Source of the DNA: Phaseolus vulgaris
Taxonomy: Eukaryota; Streptophyta; Magnoliopsida; Fabales; Fabaceae
Direction of reading: 5' to 3'
DNA length: 64,000 nt
NCBI RefSeq assembly: GCF_000499845.2
Contig: NC_023753.2
Span: forward strand, 4,982,791 to 5,046,790
This document shows positions 22,700-34,414 of the stretch, in pieces (the first letter of the stretch is position 1; each line of letters starts with the position of its first letter). Position numbers and translations under genes: made by a program. The notes beneath the pieces are model-generated. The model searched no databases. It was not told the DNA's origin and saw nothing but the letters and a program-made list of their open reading frames with translations.

Positions 22700-25090
22700 T
22701 ATTTTTTTTTGTCTTCATATGTTATTTATTCAATAAATATGTTTTACGTGAATTAAGTAAATATGACTTAGTAAAAATATAACTATATTTACAAAGTTAT
22801 ATATATCTTTTATTTTAAAAACTCAAATAAAATGTAATCATTTATTTTATTAATCTTAACTTTTTATAATATGCAAATGTTAAGTAGAGGGACACAATCG
22901 AATCACACTAATTCCATGGCAAATTTGATAGGATGCTATTTTAATAACTTTCTTTTATGAATTTCAAAATTTTATCAATTTAACAAGTTATAAAAAATAT
23001 TATTGACATATTGAGATTTGATAATATACGTATACTGAAGCACTAGTGTGGTGTTCATACTATTTTATGTAGTTCTACATCTATTTCTTATGTTTATCAA
23101 TATTAATGTCTAAAGAATGAAAACATTTATTTTCAGCTCACTAAAAATAATGTGTTTATTCTATGATAGAAAAATGGTAATCTATAAGAGAGCATAATCC
23201 TATAAATTTAGAGATAATAATTAATCTATATAAATTTAAATATAGTAGATTTTAACTTTGGTTAAACTTAAAAATTAGACTAAATATTATTTGTTGCATT
23301 ACATGTAAAGTACTAATGTTTGTATATTTATTATTGAGGCAGTGATATAGGGTAGCATAAGGTTTCAAAAATCAGTGTCCTTCATTCTAATGAGCAGCGT
23401 CATGATTTTTTTTTCAAAAAATAAATAAAATAAAATAACGAGATACATTCCGACCCTTATACAAAATATTTTCTCCTAGTTTTAAATAGAACATAAAAAC
23501 TTAATCTATTATGGTGAAGTGCAAACTCAGGGATTCAATATAATTTGTGCAGCACCTACCTTCCTTACAACACAACAACTGCAACAAACCTGCGTTATTT
23601 TAGGAAGCATCAACACTAGTGTGTATGCACTAATGCAAATACAACAAGACATATATGCCTTAACAAAATGCATACAAAACCACTTAAGTGGCAACAATTA
23701 ATCTTTACGTGCCTCCTCCACCCTAGCTTTATCCACTTTCCAAGAATAGTAGTCTTACCATCATGTGAAACTTGATGTAACATCCAATAGTACTGATGCA
23801 TCACATCCCTTCTACAAATGCTACCAGCTTCCTAAAAACAGGAAAGCACTTTCTTCTTTCAATACCTGCACCAAACGCAAAACCTTCCCCTTCCTAGGCT
23901 AAGAATCATATCAATTGTTTCCACATAACATTATAATTGCCCTACATATAAATACCATAAAAGCTACATATATTATAAACGGTATGCAATCCACACAACT
24001 CCAAAAAACATATTATTTTCCAACACCAAAATTATGTCATTTTCGGCTACACCAAAGGTTTCTTACACCCGAGCATCCTAGCATCAAATGATTACCTTAA
24101 AAATATGTGCATATATCAAGAAAACGTATACAAGTTTAAAATGCGCCATAACATAAATAAATCCTTTAATTTAAAACATACCGTCATCATTTTCTTATTA
24201 AGCACCAAAATTGTTTTAGTTTAAATTGATTTAAGTTTTCAGTTCTTTTTGAAAAGGACATTTAATACCAATATTGTTATTAAGATTAAGTATGACATAT
24301 ATAGCTTTTAGATTTCTAACATTCACGTAACATGTCATGAATTACATGTAGGATGAAAAATTAAGTCAAAAACCAAATAATCGAACTACAATTTACAACT
24401 CCTTGGACCACATGTAATTAAAAGAGAAAGGAGAACATGAAAATAAAAGAGAATAAAAAACTTAACCCAATCAAAATTTTATTCAAATTAAGTTAGGTGT
24501 TAAAAATGGTTAAAAAATTATAAATTTTAAAAAATAATAATTTTAAAGAAATGAATGAAATAATGTTAACTTTTATATATAAATTTGTTTAATTTAAAAA
24601 AAAATACTATTATCATTGTTCATAATTTGAAACTTCATTGTGATCAATAAAACTTTATTGAAGTTACATCGTGTTTTTTCATCTCAGTTCTTAGGATATT
24701 TGAATTGTAAGAAGTTAGTAAGATTATATTCAATGGTATACTGAAACAAAGTTTATATATTTGAATTCTGAAAAGTTACTTTCATGTATTTTAAATAAAT
24801 CGTTGATAGTGATCCATGATCTCAGGTCCCTGTCTTGGATAACGTATTGAAAGCAAAGCACAGTAGACAATTTTAGTAGTAGAATGTAAAGCATATGAAA
24901 GAGATGATGAAGAAGGAAAGATGAGAATAATGTGTAAAAGAATATGATAGTATTTTATAATGATTATGAGAAGAAGGGAGGGAAGGAGGAAAAGTGAAGT
25001 AAAACAGAATGGAGAAATTGATGAGAAAGCTTTGTGAGTAAATATGGTAATGTTCTTCATTGAAAAGCCTTCATTTAGATATTGTTGGGG
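22700..25090. other. Intergenic within the left arm
   Basis: 23,160-23,345 is an inverted match to 32,735-32,940. 23,350-24,100 has no counterpart in the right arm and looks like an insertion; it contains a 60-codon open frame at 23,519 without recognisable domains. 24,120-24,405 repeats the B-gene downstream flank. 24,790-25,080 is the 3' flank of B1 and matches 31,206-31,480 inverted. Confidence 0.5.
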
Positions 25091-25094
25091 GCTC

Positions 25095-25451
25095 TTAGGT
25101 TGATAGGGCGGTGACTCGTAAGTAGTCTTCTTTAGTTGGGACGGGATACTTTACTTCATCTTTTAGGCTATCTGTGACAAAGGCATAAGCACTTTTTAAT
25201 ATATAATTATGTACACATGGATAAATATTAGGTAATTAATAAGACCAAAAAGAAATGAAGTTACCCATATTGATTGGGTATTTGCAGGCTGCAGAACACC
25301 ACACATTGCAGAATGATGTGGGGAAAAAGCAACCATGCCAACAATGAGTGAAGCAATCTTTTTGCAAATCGGTGTATTCCTCCGCCTCAACACCAACACC
25401 TGCAACCACAATAAGGCACACCAACAACAACACAATGTATTTCTTTCCCAT
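25095..25451 (-). CDS. Secreted cysteine-rich peptide B1
   Basis: Exon 1 is 25,451-25,265 and exon 2 is 25,159-25,095 (minus strand), giving 83 residues. The signal peptide starts MGKKYIVLLL and is cut near VEA. The core has six cysteines spaced C-x3-C-x3-C-x6-C-x3-C-x3-C, a different spacing from the A genes. Compared with its mirror copy B2, the acceptor 'cctag' has become 'cctaa', so splicing most likely uses an AG 3 bp on. An extra base near the end shifts the frame to an earlier stop, shortening the tail. TATATATA is at 25,510-25,517, 58 bp before the ATG. It is probably still functional because all cysteines and the signal are kept. tRNA-Phe lies about 1 kb upstream. Confidence 0.7.
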
Positions 25452-25559
25452 TTTGTTGTTATTGGTTTCCTTTTCCTCCTTCCCTGTCTTTCTCTTCCAC
25501 CTTCATTGCTATATATACCTCCTTAAGTGCCTCCTTCACCACAAATAATCTCACACTTT

Positions 25560-26494
25560 GACTCCTACAATTTTAGATTCTCCTACCAATTCCCCCTCCT
25601 AACCAAACAAATTATCATTTAACTAATTATATTGTTATATTCAGATAAATTAAAATATAGGATTTTCTATTCTTTCGTCTTTTTTTATCCATTCACAAAT
25701 GTCACACTCCTCCTCGGCCTGTAGTGTTTGTTTCCAAAGACCCCAAATACCTATTATAGTAAACAATTTACATAACTACGATACGGTTCCGGTGTCTTAT
25801 AAGAGTCCATTCTCAGAGACTAAAATCTTCATTCATATTATTGCCTTAACAAAATTCTATCATCTCTACTGCATCATGCTTCTTTGTTGTAAATTACCCA
25901 AATAGTTGCAAGCCATATCACTTTCCATTTCAAAACTTTTGTCCTTTCACAAATATTCTCATATCTTTGCTTGCATGGCAGCCTAATTCCTCACTCTAAG
26001 CATGGAGTAATGTAAAAAAGTATGTGAAGTATATATATGTAAAAAAGTTATGTGAAATAAAAAGATTAAATAAGTAGTTAAATCTTACAAAAAATTGATT
26101 TGCAGGATTCCATTCATAATTATTTATTACTGACCAGTAACCACCACTTTTGACTGTTACCAACTTTCAATTTCTTTTTCATAACCTATTGAATTGATAA
26201 AATTTAAATATCACAAAAGAACTTATTAAAATATCATGTTATCAAATTTGTCATTAAATTAGTGTCATTTGATTATGTTCTTTATATAGAATTACCCATA
26301 AAATTTTTTGATATTGTAAACATTTACGATTAATAAAATAAATGATTTCATTATTTTATTTTTAAAATAAAATTTATATATGTATAATTTTTTAAATAAT
26401 TATATTTTACCAAGTCATATTTACAAAACTTAATTCACATATTGTGTAACGTTCTCTAGTGAAAATGTCGGCAACTACAGAAAAAAGTATATGT
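25560..26494. other. Upstream region of B1, shared with B2
   Basis: This matches 28,940-30,690 in reverse complement, except where the right arm carries two extra insertions. No gene is seen. Confidence 0.5.
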
Positions 26495-26499
26495 GCGGG

Positions 26500-26542
<43 letters not shown>

Positions 26543-26567
26543 GCGTGTTCGATCCACGCTCACCGCA
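26495..26567 (+). tRNA. tRNA-Phe (GAA)
   Basis: A 73 nt plus-strand copy with GAA anticodon and a G-C outer T-stem pair. It is followed at once by a T9 run, a good Pol III terminator. It is the mirror copy of 28,863-28,935. Confidence 0.96.
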
Positions 26568-26569
26568 TT

Positions 26570-28185
26570 TTTTTTTCCCTAACATCTGATTATAAACTTT
26601 TTTTTTACTTATTTTTGGTGTCTTACTAAAATGTCATTATTCTCTCCTTCCTTTTTTATAATAAAGGCAATGCATCTCAATAACAATTTTTATCCCTTTA
26701 ATTTGTGACCCATATATTAAGTTGAAACTTCGAAAATATCAACCTAATATTCTATAGTGCACTTTACATAAATCTATTCACAAATTTTATAGGGCTACAT
26801 GTTTATATCAAATTCTACTAACATATAAATATTTATATTTGTCAACATTATATCTCTTGTACAAAATGTTAACGGTGGAAAAAGAAAACCTTTATTTAAA
26901 TTAAGGTACATCAATCTCTAAGTATTTTACATATTTTTTAACATAATTAAATTAGATTTAAAGATAAATACTTACATTTCATTTGAATAAAAGTTTGACA
27001 AAAAAGGTGTTGAAATTATAAAATAAATTTTTAAATATTTTAAAAAATAGTGTGGGTCAACCCATTCTAAAAACACGGTTAATAAATAATAAACAAAAAA
27101 ATCATTGCATTAGTTAAATTTTCTAATTATTTTAAAAGCATAGAGTATGGTCAAGTCCATTCTAAAAGTATATTACATAAAAAAAAAAACAATTAAAACG
27201 ACAATACGTATACCAACACAAATAAAATGCATTTTGTAATTATTTTAAGGCAAATTTTTTCACCATCTCCATACATTCTCTCTGCATCTCCATTTATTTT
27301 TAATTTTAACAATACCCTTTTTGTGTATGATGGAGAGTGTATGCATTATTCTTCATTTTCAAGTAGTGGTGATTGTTTATGGTGACTCATGGTGACTATA
27401 TTTTTGTTTGTTTATTTATTTTTTTGAAGCCACGAAACCTAAATAAAAAAATCAATGTGATGCAAAAAATAGAGTACAAAACTCAAAAAACAATTATCTA
27501 CACACGGGGAATGTCGAATATAATGAATCTTCTTGCTAACTCTCTCACGCACGCTCAAATGATGGAATTGCTCTCTAAAACACTACAATCAGAGCAGTTT
27601 TGCGGCTGGAAGGAAAGGGAGGTATGCGATTGGAAGAGAGTTATCGGGTGTGTAGTCATGATGTTAAACAATTTTGCTATCTTTCACTCTTTTGGCATAC
27701 CGAATACTCGCATTGCTATAGTTTGATTTTCACAGAGAAAGTCGTAACATTGGTCCATGACTACTTCATCCTGAATATTTAGATCAAGTACCATGGATCA
27801 AATATTCGACAATAAGTATTGATACGAACTCTTATGATAGTAATTTTGTATGTGTTCACCATAATAGTCATTTTGTCATTTGATTTTTGCAACAATTTCT
27901 TGTGATGACGTGACTTGTACACGAGCAATAAATACGACATCATAAGTGACATCTTTACCACAATTGATGGAGGTGACACAATGTTGTAGGTTCGTATTCA
28001 ACATAGTGAACTAAATCTAAATTACATCCATCATGGGGTCTTTCCTCTTTGATTTCCTAGATGACGATGTGTCACCAGATGGCTGAGAGGACGCAAATGG
28101 AGTATTACCCGTGGACGGTCAGTTGATTGAACATGCGGTACAGGTAAGCATTGAAGTTCGTGGCATGAAATTAAAAATAATAAAA
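26570..28185. other. Centre of the inverted duplication, no firm gene
   Basis: 27,100-27,150 still matches the right arm (28,830-28,860) in reverse, so the axis lies between about 27.2 and 28.8 kb. A 117-codon open frame at 27,373-27,726 has no domain, signal or intron evidence and I do not call it a gene. Confidence 0.5.
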
Positions 28186-28187
28186 AT

Positions 28188-28815
28188 TAAAAATATATTT
28201 ATATAAAAATTAAAAAAACAAAAACACATAAAATGAAAAAAATAAAAATAAACATATAATAATAATAATAATAAATGAAAAAACAGTAAACACATAGTAA
28301 AAGAAATATATAAATATATTTATAAAAATTAAAAACATTAAACACATAAAATAAAATAAAAACAATAAACACATAATAAAAAAATTAAAAACAGTAAAGA
28401 GATAATAAAAAAAATATAAATATATTTAAAAAGTAAAAATAATAATAAACACATAAAATAAAACTAAATAATAAACACATAATAATAAAAAATATAAAAA
28501 AATATAAATATATTTATAAAAATTAAAAACAATAACCACATAAAATAAAAAAAATAACAGTAAACACATAATAATAAAATATGTAAAATGAAAAAAAAAA
28601 TATTATATATATATATATTTATAAAAATTAAAAACAGTAAACACATAAAGTAAAAAACTAAACAATAAATACATAAGAAGAAATTAAAACAATAAACACA
28701 TAATAACAAAAAAATATAAATATATTTATAAAAATTAAAAACAATAAACACGTAATAATAAAAATTGTAAAAACATAATAAAAAATATAAATATATTTAT
28801 TAAAATTAAAAACAT
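28188..28815. repeat. AT-rich tandem array near the palindrome axis
   Basis: About ten imperfect units are built on 'tataaatatatttataaaa', 'attaaaaacaataaacac' and 'ataataataaaa'. Unit length varies, roughly 50-75 bp. The long minus-strand open frame across it is low-complexity Phe/Tyr/Ile and not a gene. Confidence 0.85.
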
Positions 28816-28862
28816 GAAAAAACTACGTTTTTAAAATAATTAGAAAATTTAGTAAAAGAAAA

Positions 28863-28887
28863 TGCGGTGAGCGTGGATCGAACACGC

Positions 28888-28930
<43 letters not shown>

Positions 28931-28935
28931 CCCGC
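28863..28935 (-). tRNA. tRNA-Phe (GAA)
   Basis: A 73 nt minus-strand copy identical in its stems to 26,495-26,567, its mirror partner. Downstream (leftwards) it reads CATTTTC, giving a short T-run terminator. Confidence 0.96.
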
Positions 28936-28939
28936 ATAT

Positions 28940-30700
28940 ATATATTTTTACTGTAGTTACCTAAGATTTTACAAAAGAAGGTTATACAATATGTCAATTA
29001 AGTTTTGTAAATATGACTTGGTAAAATGAAATTATTTACAAAATTATACATATATAACACTCAGACTTTTTTATGGGTAACTCGAACTTTTTATGGGTCA
29101 CTCTATATAAAAGAACATAATCAAATGACACTAATTTAATGACAAATTTGATAACATGATATTTTAATAAGTTATTTTGTGATATTTTAATTTTTTCAAT
29201 TTAATAGGTTATGAAAAAAAAAACTTTAACACATTGAAAGTTGGTAACAGTCAAAAGTACTTTCTTTGTGTGTTGTAGGCTAAGCTTACACTTCTTCAAA
29301 TAAATAATATAAAATATATTTTGAAGGTTAAACCCACGTTAATTTGTGGGCAACATGAAGGCTTAGCCTACGCTTATTTGTGGCCAACAGAAACTACTTT
29401 AAAAATGTGTGGACAACTTGAAAGCTATGCCCCCGCTAATATAATTTTGTGTGGGCAAGTCGCAGGTAAAATCCACAGTTTTTTATAAATTTTTAAACAC
29501 CTTGTAGGCTAAGCCCACGCTTGACCTACGCAAAAAATACCTGTCAATATTTGTACGTCGAGTACATTAACTTCGAAATTCCTATTAACGTTATGCCCAC
29601 GATAATGACCCTTTTGCGTAGGTTTTTTCATAGTTAGAGTCCGTTTTTTATCCACGATAATAAACTTTTTTTTTTAGTGAGTGGTTACTAGTCAATAATA
29701 AATAATTATGAATGGAATCTTGCAAATCAAATTTTTTTTTTTTAGATAACTTTTTTTACATATGTATACTTCACATACTTTTTTACATTACTTCATGCTT
29801 AGAGTGAGGAATTAGGCTGCCATGCAATCAAAGATGTGAGAATATTTGTGAAAGGACAAAAGTTTTGAAGTGGAAAGTGATGTGGCTTGCAACTATTTGG
29901 GTAATTTACAACAAAGAAGCATATGCAGTAGAGATGGTAGAATTTTGTTAAGGTAATAATATGAATGAAGATTTTAGTCTCGGGGATCTGACAAGCTATG
30001 AAGCTTGGACACTACTCTTAAATGGCGTGTCGGTATCCTATACTTGTATCGGACACCGACACTCGTATAACACTTGTAGGACACGTATCCGTGAAGTGTC
30101 TAATTCAAAAAGTATTTGTTAGATTTATGACAATTTTAGTACGGTTCTAACACAACTTTAAAAAGAAAAAATACATTAATTTTCTAAAAATTCAAACTTT
30201 ATTGTATAAATTGTTATTATGATTATAAAAATAAAAAACAAATTCTTGTGAATTAGTCATGAAAAACATATTTCTGCTCAAAAAATAATCTGGAACATAC
30301 TTGTGCACATAAATCTTTATTGTCAATTTATATAATTCATAATTGTATAATAAATAGATCCGTGTTCCCATATCCTACATTTTAAAGATTTTACGTATTT
30401 ATATATCCGTGTTCGTATCGTATTAGTGTCTGTGCTACATAGTTTGTAACACAATGGATCCGTGTCTTAGTTATGTAAAATGTTTAGTATAATAGGTGTT
30501 TCGGGTCTTTGGAAACAAACACTATATGCCGAGGAGGAGTGTGACATTTGTGACAAAACAATCAGATATAGTAATGGATAAAAAAAAAAGACGAAAGAAT
30601 AGCAAATCCTATATTTTAATTTATCTGAATATAAGAATATAATTAATTAAATGATAATTTGTTTGGTTAGGAGGGGGAATTGGTAGGAGAATCTAAAATT
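28940..30700. other. Upstream region of B2 with two arm-specific insertions
   Basis: Compared with the left arm, about 29,253-29,685 is extra. It is rich in 'aagcccacgct'-like motifs and ends 'ttttttttagtgag', suggesting a CACTA-like MITE. About 29,985-30,460 is also extra and is built of 'cggacaccgacactcg' and 'acacgtatccgtg' type segments, a style common in plant DNA transposon ends. No gene is seen. Confidence 0.5.
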
Positions 30701-30751
30701 GTAGGAGTCAAAGTGTGGGATTATTTGTGGTGAAGGAGGCACTTAAGGAGG

Positions 30752-30759
30752 TATATATA
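30752..30759 (+). promoter_or_regulatory. TATA box of peptide gene B2
   Basis: TATATATA lies 59 bp before the B2 ATG. The mirror copy before B1 is at 25,510-25,517 and the B3 equivalent at 33,889-33,896. Confidence 0.7.
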
Positions 30760-30818
30760 GCTGTGAAGGTGGAAGAGAAAGACAGGGAATGAGAAAAAAA
30801 AAAACCAATAACAACACA

Positions 30819-31191
30819 ATGGGAAACAAATACATTGTGTTGTTGTTGGTGTGCCTTGTTGTGGCTGTAGGTGTTGCTGTTGAGGCGGAGGAATACACCG
30901 ATTTGCAAAAGGATTGCTTCAGTAACTGCTGGCATGGTTGCTTTTTCCCCACATCATTCTGTAATGGGTGGTGTTCTGCAGCCTGCAAATACCCAATCAA
31001 TATGGGTAACTTCATTCTCTTTTCTCTTATTAATTAACTAATTTTTGTCCATTGTATATAATTATATACTAAAAAGTGCTTATGCCTTTGTCATATATAG
31101 CCTAGAAGATGAAGTAAAGTATCCCGTCGCAACTAAGGAAGATTACTTACGAGTCACCGCCCTCTCGCCTAAGAGCCCCAGCAATATCTAA
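30819..31191 (+). CDS. Secreted cysteine-rich peptide B2
   Basis: Exons 30,819-31,005 and 31,106-31,191 (phase-1 intron, GTAACT...CCTAG) encode 90 residues. I chose the ATG at 30,819 because it starts MGNKYIVLLL, as in B1. An in-frame ATG 30 bp upstream would add a basic decapeptide in front of the signal sequence. A signal peptide of about 22 residues precedes a core of six cysteines spaced x3, x3, x6, x3, x3 with aromatic-rich loops ('WHGCFFPTSF'). The tail is hydrophilic ('ATKEDYLRV') and ends 'SPSNI'. It is the mirror copy of B1 and seems the better-preserved of the pair. The thionin-like label is a loose analogy. Confidence 0.78.
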
Positions 31192-31199
31192 ATGAAGGT

Positions 31200-31989
31200 T
31201 TTTCCATGAAGAACATTGCCATATTTACTCACAAAGCTTTCTCATCAATTTCTCCATTCTATTTTACTTCACTTTTCCTCCTTCCCTCCCTTCTTCCCAT
31301 AATCATCATAAAATACTATCATATTCTTTTACATATTATTCTCATCTTTCCTTTTCCACCATCTCTTTCTTATACTTTACATTCTACTACTAAAATTGCC
31401 TACACTGTTTTGCTTTTAATACGTACAAATTTTGAAATAAATGAAAAGGTAAAAGATAATTTTTTTTTAAATTTTAATATTTACAATTGATTCATAAAAG
31501 CAACACAGTCTACAATCTCAAAAGTAAAATAATGTAAAAAAAAATTCTACAACTTAAAACTATTGTAATATTATAATATCACTCGTATTGAATTATAAAA
31601 TTAAACCTAATAAAAAATTAAATAACATTATTCAATTATGATTCTTATTATAGTTATTTGTTTTAAAAAAATATTTGTTTAGTAATATATCTAATATATA
31701 AAAAATAATTATAATTAATAATAGTGAAATTATAATATAAAATATATATTAATTTAACCATAATTTAAATATTATGAATAGTGCATCAAACACAATAAAT
31801 CACGAGACAATTCACTGTAATAATTTTGTAAAAAAAATGGCATCATAAAACCTCCGTTTAAATGACTTGTGGTAGAAATATATTTTAAAGAACATGATAT
31901 AAGTTTAATTCAAGTTATTTCTACGAGTACGTAAATTTATTGTTGAGAATAAAATTTGAAATTATGAAGAATAATAATAGTGTTGTAAG

Positions 31990-32030
<41 letters not shown>

Positions 32031-33470
32031 GTTAAAATGATTCAACTTCGTCACTTTTGTACCATTGTTACTTTTCTGGAATTAATGTTAATAATTAATT
32101 TTTCAATATATTTTATTGGGATTTCAAACCCTCGTTAATTCCCTTTTTTTAGTATTTTTTTTTCTAATGCACATAAAATATGAAATAAATAAATAAAACA
32201 AAAGACAAATATTTTTTAAATTTTGACATTTATGACATTCAGAAATGGATACAATTTTAAAATAATTTAAACAACAAATACTACAACTAAACTATTTTAA
32301 AACTCTAAACCCTAAATTATTTTAACATTATACATTTGTATTAAGTCATCAAATTAGATAATGAAACATTAAATAACATTATTTAATTATATTCTTGATT
32401 ATTTTATATTTTTTTATAAACACTTTCTTCATCACCTAATATATAGAAAAATAATCATAATTAATAACATTAAAATTATAATATAAAATATATATTAAAT
32501 TAATCATATTACGAGTGATGAAATCTACTATAGTGATAGTTTTGTGAAAAATAATATATCATATAACCTTCATTAATTGACTCGTGATAGAAACCTATTT
32601 TAGAACATACAAATTAATTAAAATAGTGAAATTAAATAATATGTAAAATACCTAAATTTTTTTTATTACTGCTTATAGGTTGAATAATTAACTTTAAAAT
32701 CACTTAAAAAATCATTTTTTAAACCATATGCTACTCCAAATCACTGCCTCAATAACATATATACAAACATTATTAGTACTTTACATGTAATGCAACAAAT
32801 AATGCTTACTCTAATTTTAAGTTTAATCAAAATTAAAACTATATTTAAATTTATATAGATTAATTATTATCTCTAAATTTATAGGATTATGCTCTCTTGT
32901 ATATTACCATATTTCTATTCTAGAATAAACATATTCTGCTATTTTTTTCTTTTTTTATTGATGTCTTGAATACCTGGTTTGTATGATGATGGTCTTTTGA
33001 TATTCGTTTTTAAGTGTATGTTTTTAGGTGGTTTTTCTGGATCCAGTCAGGTGTGTTTTTTTTTCTCTATAGTTGCCTGTGGGAGCGTCTTTTTGATGAG
33101 TGAGACTTAGAGTTATTTTTATGTATACGGGTTAGATCATCCTTAAAGTGGTTCACATCTATTATTTTTTATTATAAAAAAATAAAAAAAGTTATTAAAA
33201 TAAATTTGCTATGAAATTAGTGTTATTCAATTGTGTCCCTCTACTTAACGTGTGCATATTATAAAATGTTAAGATTAATAGAATAAATGATTACATTTTA
33301 TTTGAGTTTTTTTTTTAAAAAAAAATAAATAAATAAATAAAAATAAATATATATATATATAACTTTATAAATAGTTATACTTTTACTAAGTCATATTTAC
33401 TAAACTTAATTTACATATTGTGTGAACATCTTTGGTGACTACAGTAACTGTGCAAATAAAGAGAAATATC
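31200..33470. other. Intergenic between B2 and B3
   Basis: 31,206-31,480 is the B2 3' flank, matching 25,060-24,791 inverted. 31,990-32,030 is an (AT)n run. 32,735-32,940 matches the left arm. 32,945-33,180 looks like a LINE 3' end, listed separately. The open frame at 31,206-31,490 is mirrored in B1's flank but overlaps the expected 3' UTR, so I do not call it. Confidence 0.5.
32945..33180 (+). mobile_element. Possible LINE 3' end
   Basis: The end reads 'atacgggttagatcatcc', 'ttaaagtggttcacatct' and then an A/T tail. This is a weak form of the LINE 3' motif ('ataagggttgggacacccc'). The left arm lacks it, so it probably inserted after the duplication. Confidence 0.4.
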
Positions 33471-33471
33471 A

Positions 33472-33476
33472 GCGGG

Positions 33477-33519
<43 letters not shown>

Positions 33520-33544
33520 GCGTGTTCGATCCACGCTCACCGCA
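33472..33544 (+). tRNA. tRNA-Phe (GAA)
   Basis: A 73 nt plus-strand copy with G-C outer T-stem pair and a T9 run right after it. It lies about 420 bp upstream of the B3 promoter and mirrors the tRNA at 22,624. Confidence 0.96.
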
Positions 33545-33967
33545 TTTTTTTTTCATTTTATTATTTATTTTTCTTTTCTTTTTATTATCTATTTTTAAGA
33601 AAGGGAATGCATAGTCTCAATAACATTTTTTATCCGTTTATTTTGTGTTCAATATGTTAATTTGAAACTTGGAAGATATGAAGCTAATATTCTATATTGC
33701 ACTTTACAAGATATTTGGTTTCTTGTTTTTACATGGGTCTGTACTCTTTTATTGTAATTTTTTTCATATATGAATAAATAGTTAATTTGGAATTTTTTTG
33801 CATTAAAATTAGGACACATGGTTGCAAGAATCCCAAATTATAGCAAGAAACCATGAATTGTCTGTGGTTGAGGAGTAATGTATCTAGCTATATATACCTC
33901 CAAAACCAGGAAAGGGAAGAAGGGAAGAAAAAAGCACAGTAAGAGATTTGAAAAAGAAAGGAAAAAA

Positions 33968-34410
33968 ATGAAGAAACACGTTGCATTGGTGTTGGTGTGG
34001 GTTGTGGTGGGTGTATGTGTTGAGGCAATGACCTTAGAAGAAAGACGAGATGACTGCAACAATTATTGTAACCGTGCTTGCATGTTCCCCTCCAAATTCT
34101 GCAAATGGTGGTGCGGTGCCCGCTGCCAAAACCCAATATTATGGGGTAAGTGAATATTCTTACATTTTCTAAAGGCAAAATATTACAACACCTATTTCTT
34201 TTTTTTTTAATAGTGATATAACCCAATTGACTCATAATTAATTTAATTTTGTTGTTTGCTGAAAAAAAAAATACAGAAGAAAACGCTATAAAAAATATAG
34301 AAGACAGCGTGGACGGTGATGTATCAAAAAAGTACCCTATACCAACAGAAGAAAATTTCAAGGCTTATGAGGCTGCACATCCTCCACCAAGTCCCAAGAT
34401 TGAGATGTAA
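33968..34410 (+). CDS. Secreted cysteine-rich peptide B3
   Basis: Exons 33,968-34,145 and 34,277-34,410 (phase-1 intron, GTAAGT...ACAG) encode 103 residues. The start MKKHVALVLV is preferred over an in-frame ATG 90 bp upstream because that one lies only 11 bp upstream of the TATA box (33,889-33,896). The short signal peptide ends near VEA. The core has six cysteines with the B spacing (x3, x3, x6, x3, x3) and a Trp pair 'KWWC'. The tail is longer than in B1 and B2: acidic first ('IEDSVDGD'), then Pro-rich ('AAHPPPSPKIEM'). A Cys-rich core followed by an acidic tail resembles thionin precursors in layout, but I cannot assign the family firmly. Confidence 0.76.
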
Positions 34411-34414
34411 ATAT

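Larger units (their letters stand above)
9256..26570 (+). repeat. Left arm of a large imperfect inverted duplication
   Basis: Segments of this arm reappear in reverse complement and mirrored order at 28,860-41,520. Matched pairs seen by eye include 9,280-10,990 with 39,760-41,520, 18,960-19,020 with 38,050-38,110, 22,240-22,490 with 34,330-34,520, 23,160-23,345 with 32,735-32,940, 24,790-25,720 with 30,520-31,480, and the tRNAs at 26,495 and 28,863. The arm is interrupted by elements that the other arm lacks (A2 with its surroundings, the foldback, the small LTR element, and 23,350-24,100). Identity varies along the arm, and no alignment was run. Confidence 0.8.

Noticed and set aside
23519..23701. 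A 60-codon frame with Gln-rich sequence in the left arm
   Set aside because: It lies in a stretch missing from the other arm and shows no domain or start context that would support a gene.
27373..27726. A 117-codon open frame at the centre of the inverted duplication
   Set aside because: No domain, signal peptide, promoter or mirrored copy supports it, and a single frame of this length is expected by chance in a window of this size.
28464..28751. A 95-codon Phe/Tyr/Ile-rich minus-strand frame resembling membrane segments
   Set aside because: It is produced by the AT-rich tandem array and has no stable composition outside it.
31206..31490. An open frame after B2 that is also present after B1 (24,791-25,060), giving the look of a conserved protein
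   Set aside because: It lies in the 3' flank of both genes, and the two arms are so alike there that any frame would seem conserved. Its sequence is low-complexity hydrophobic.
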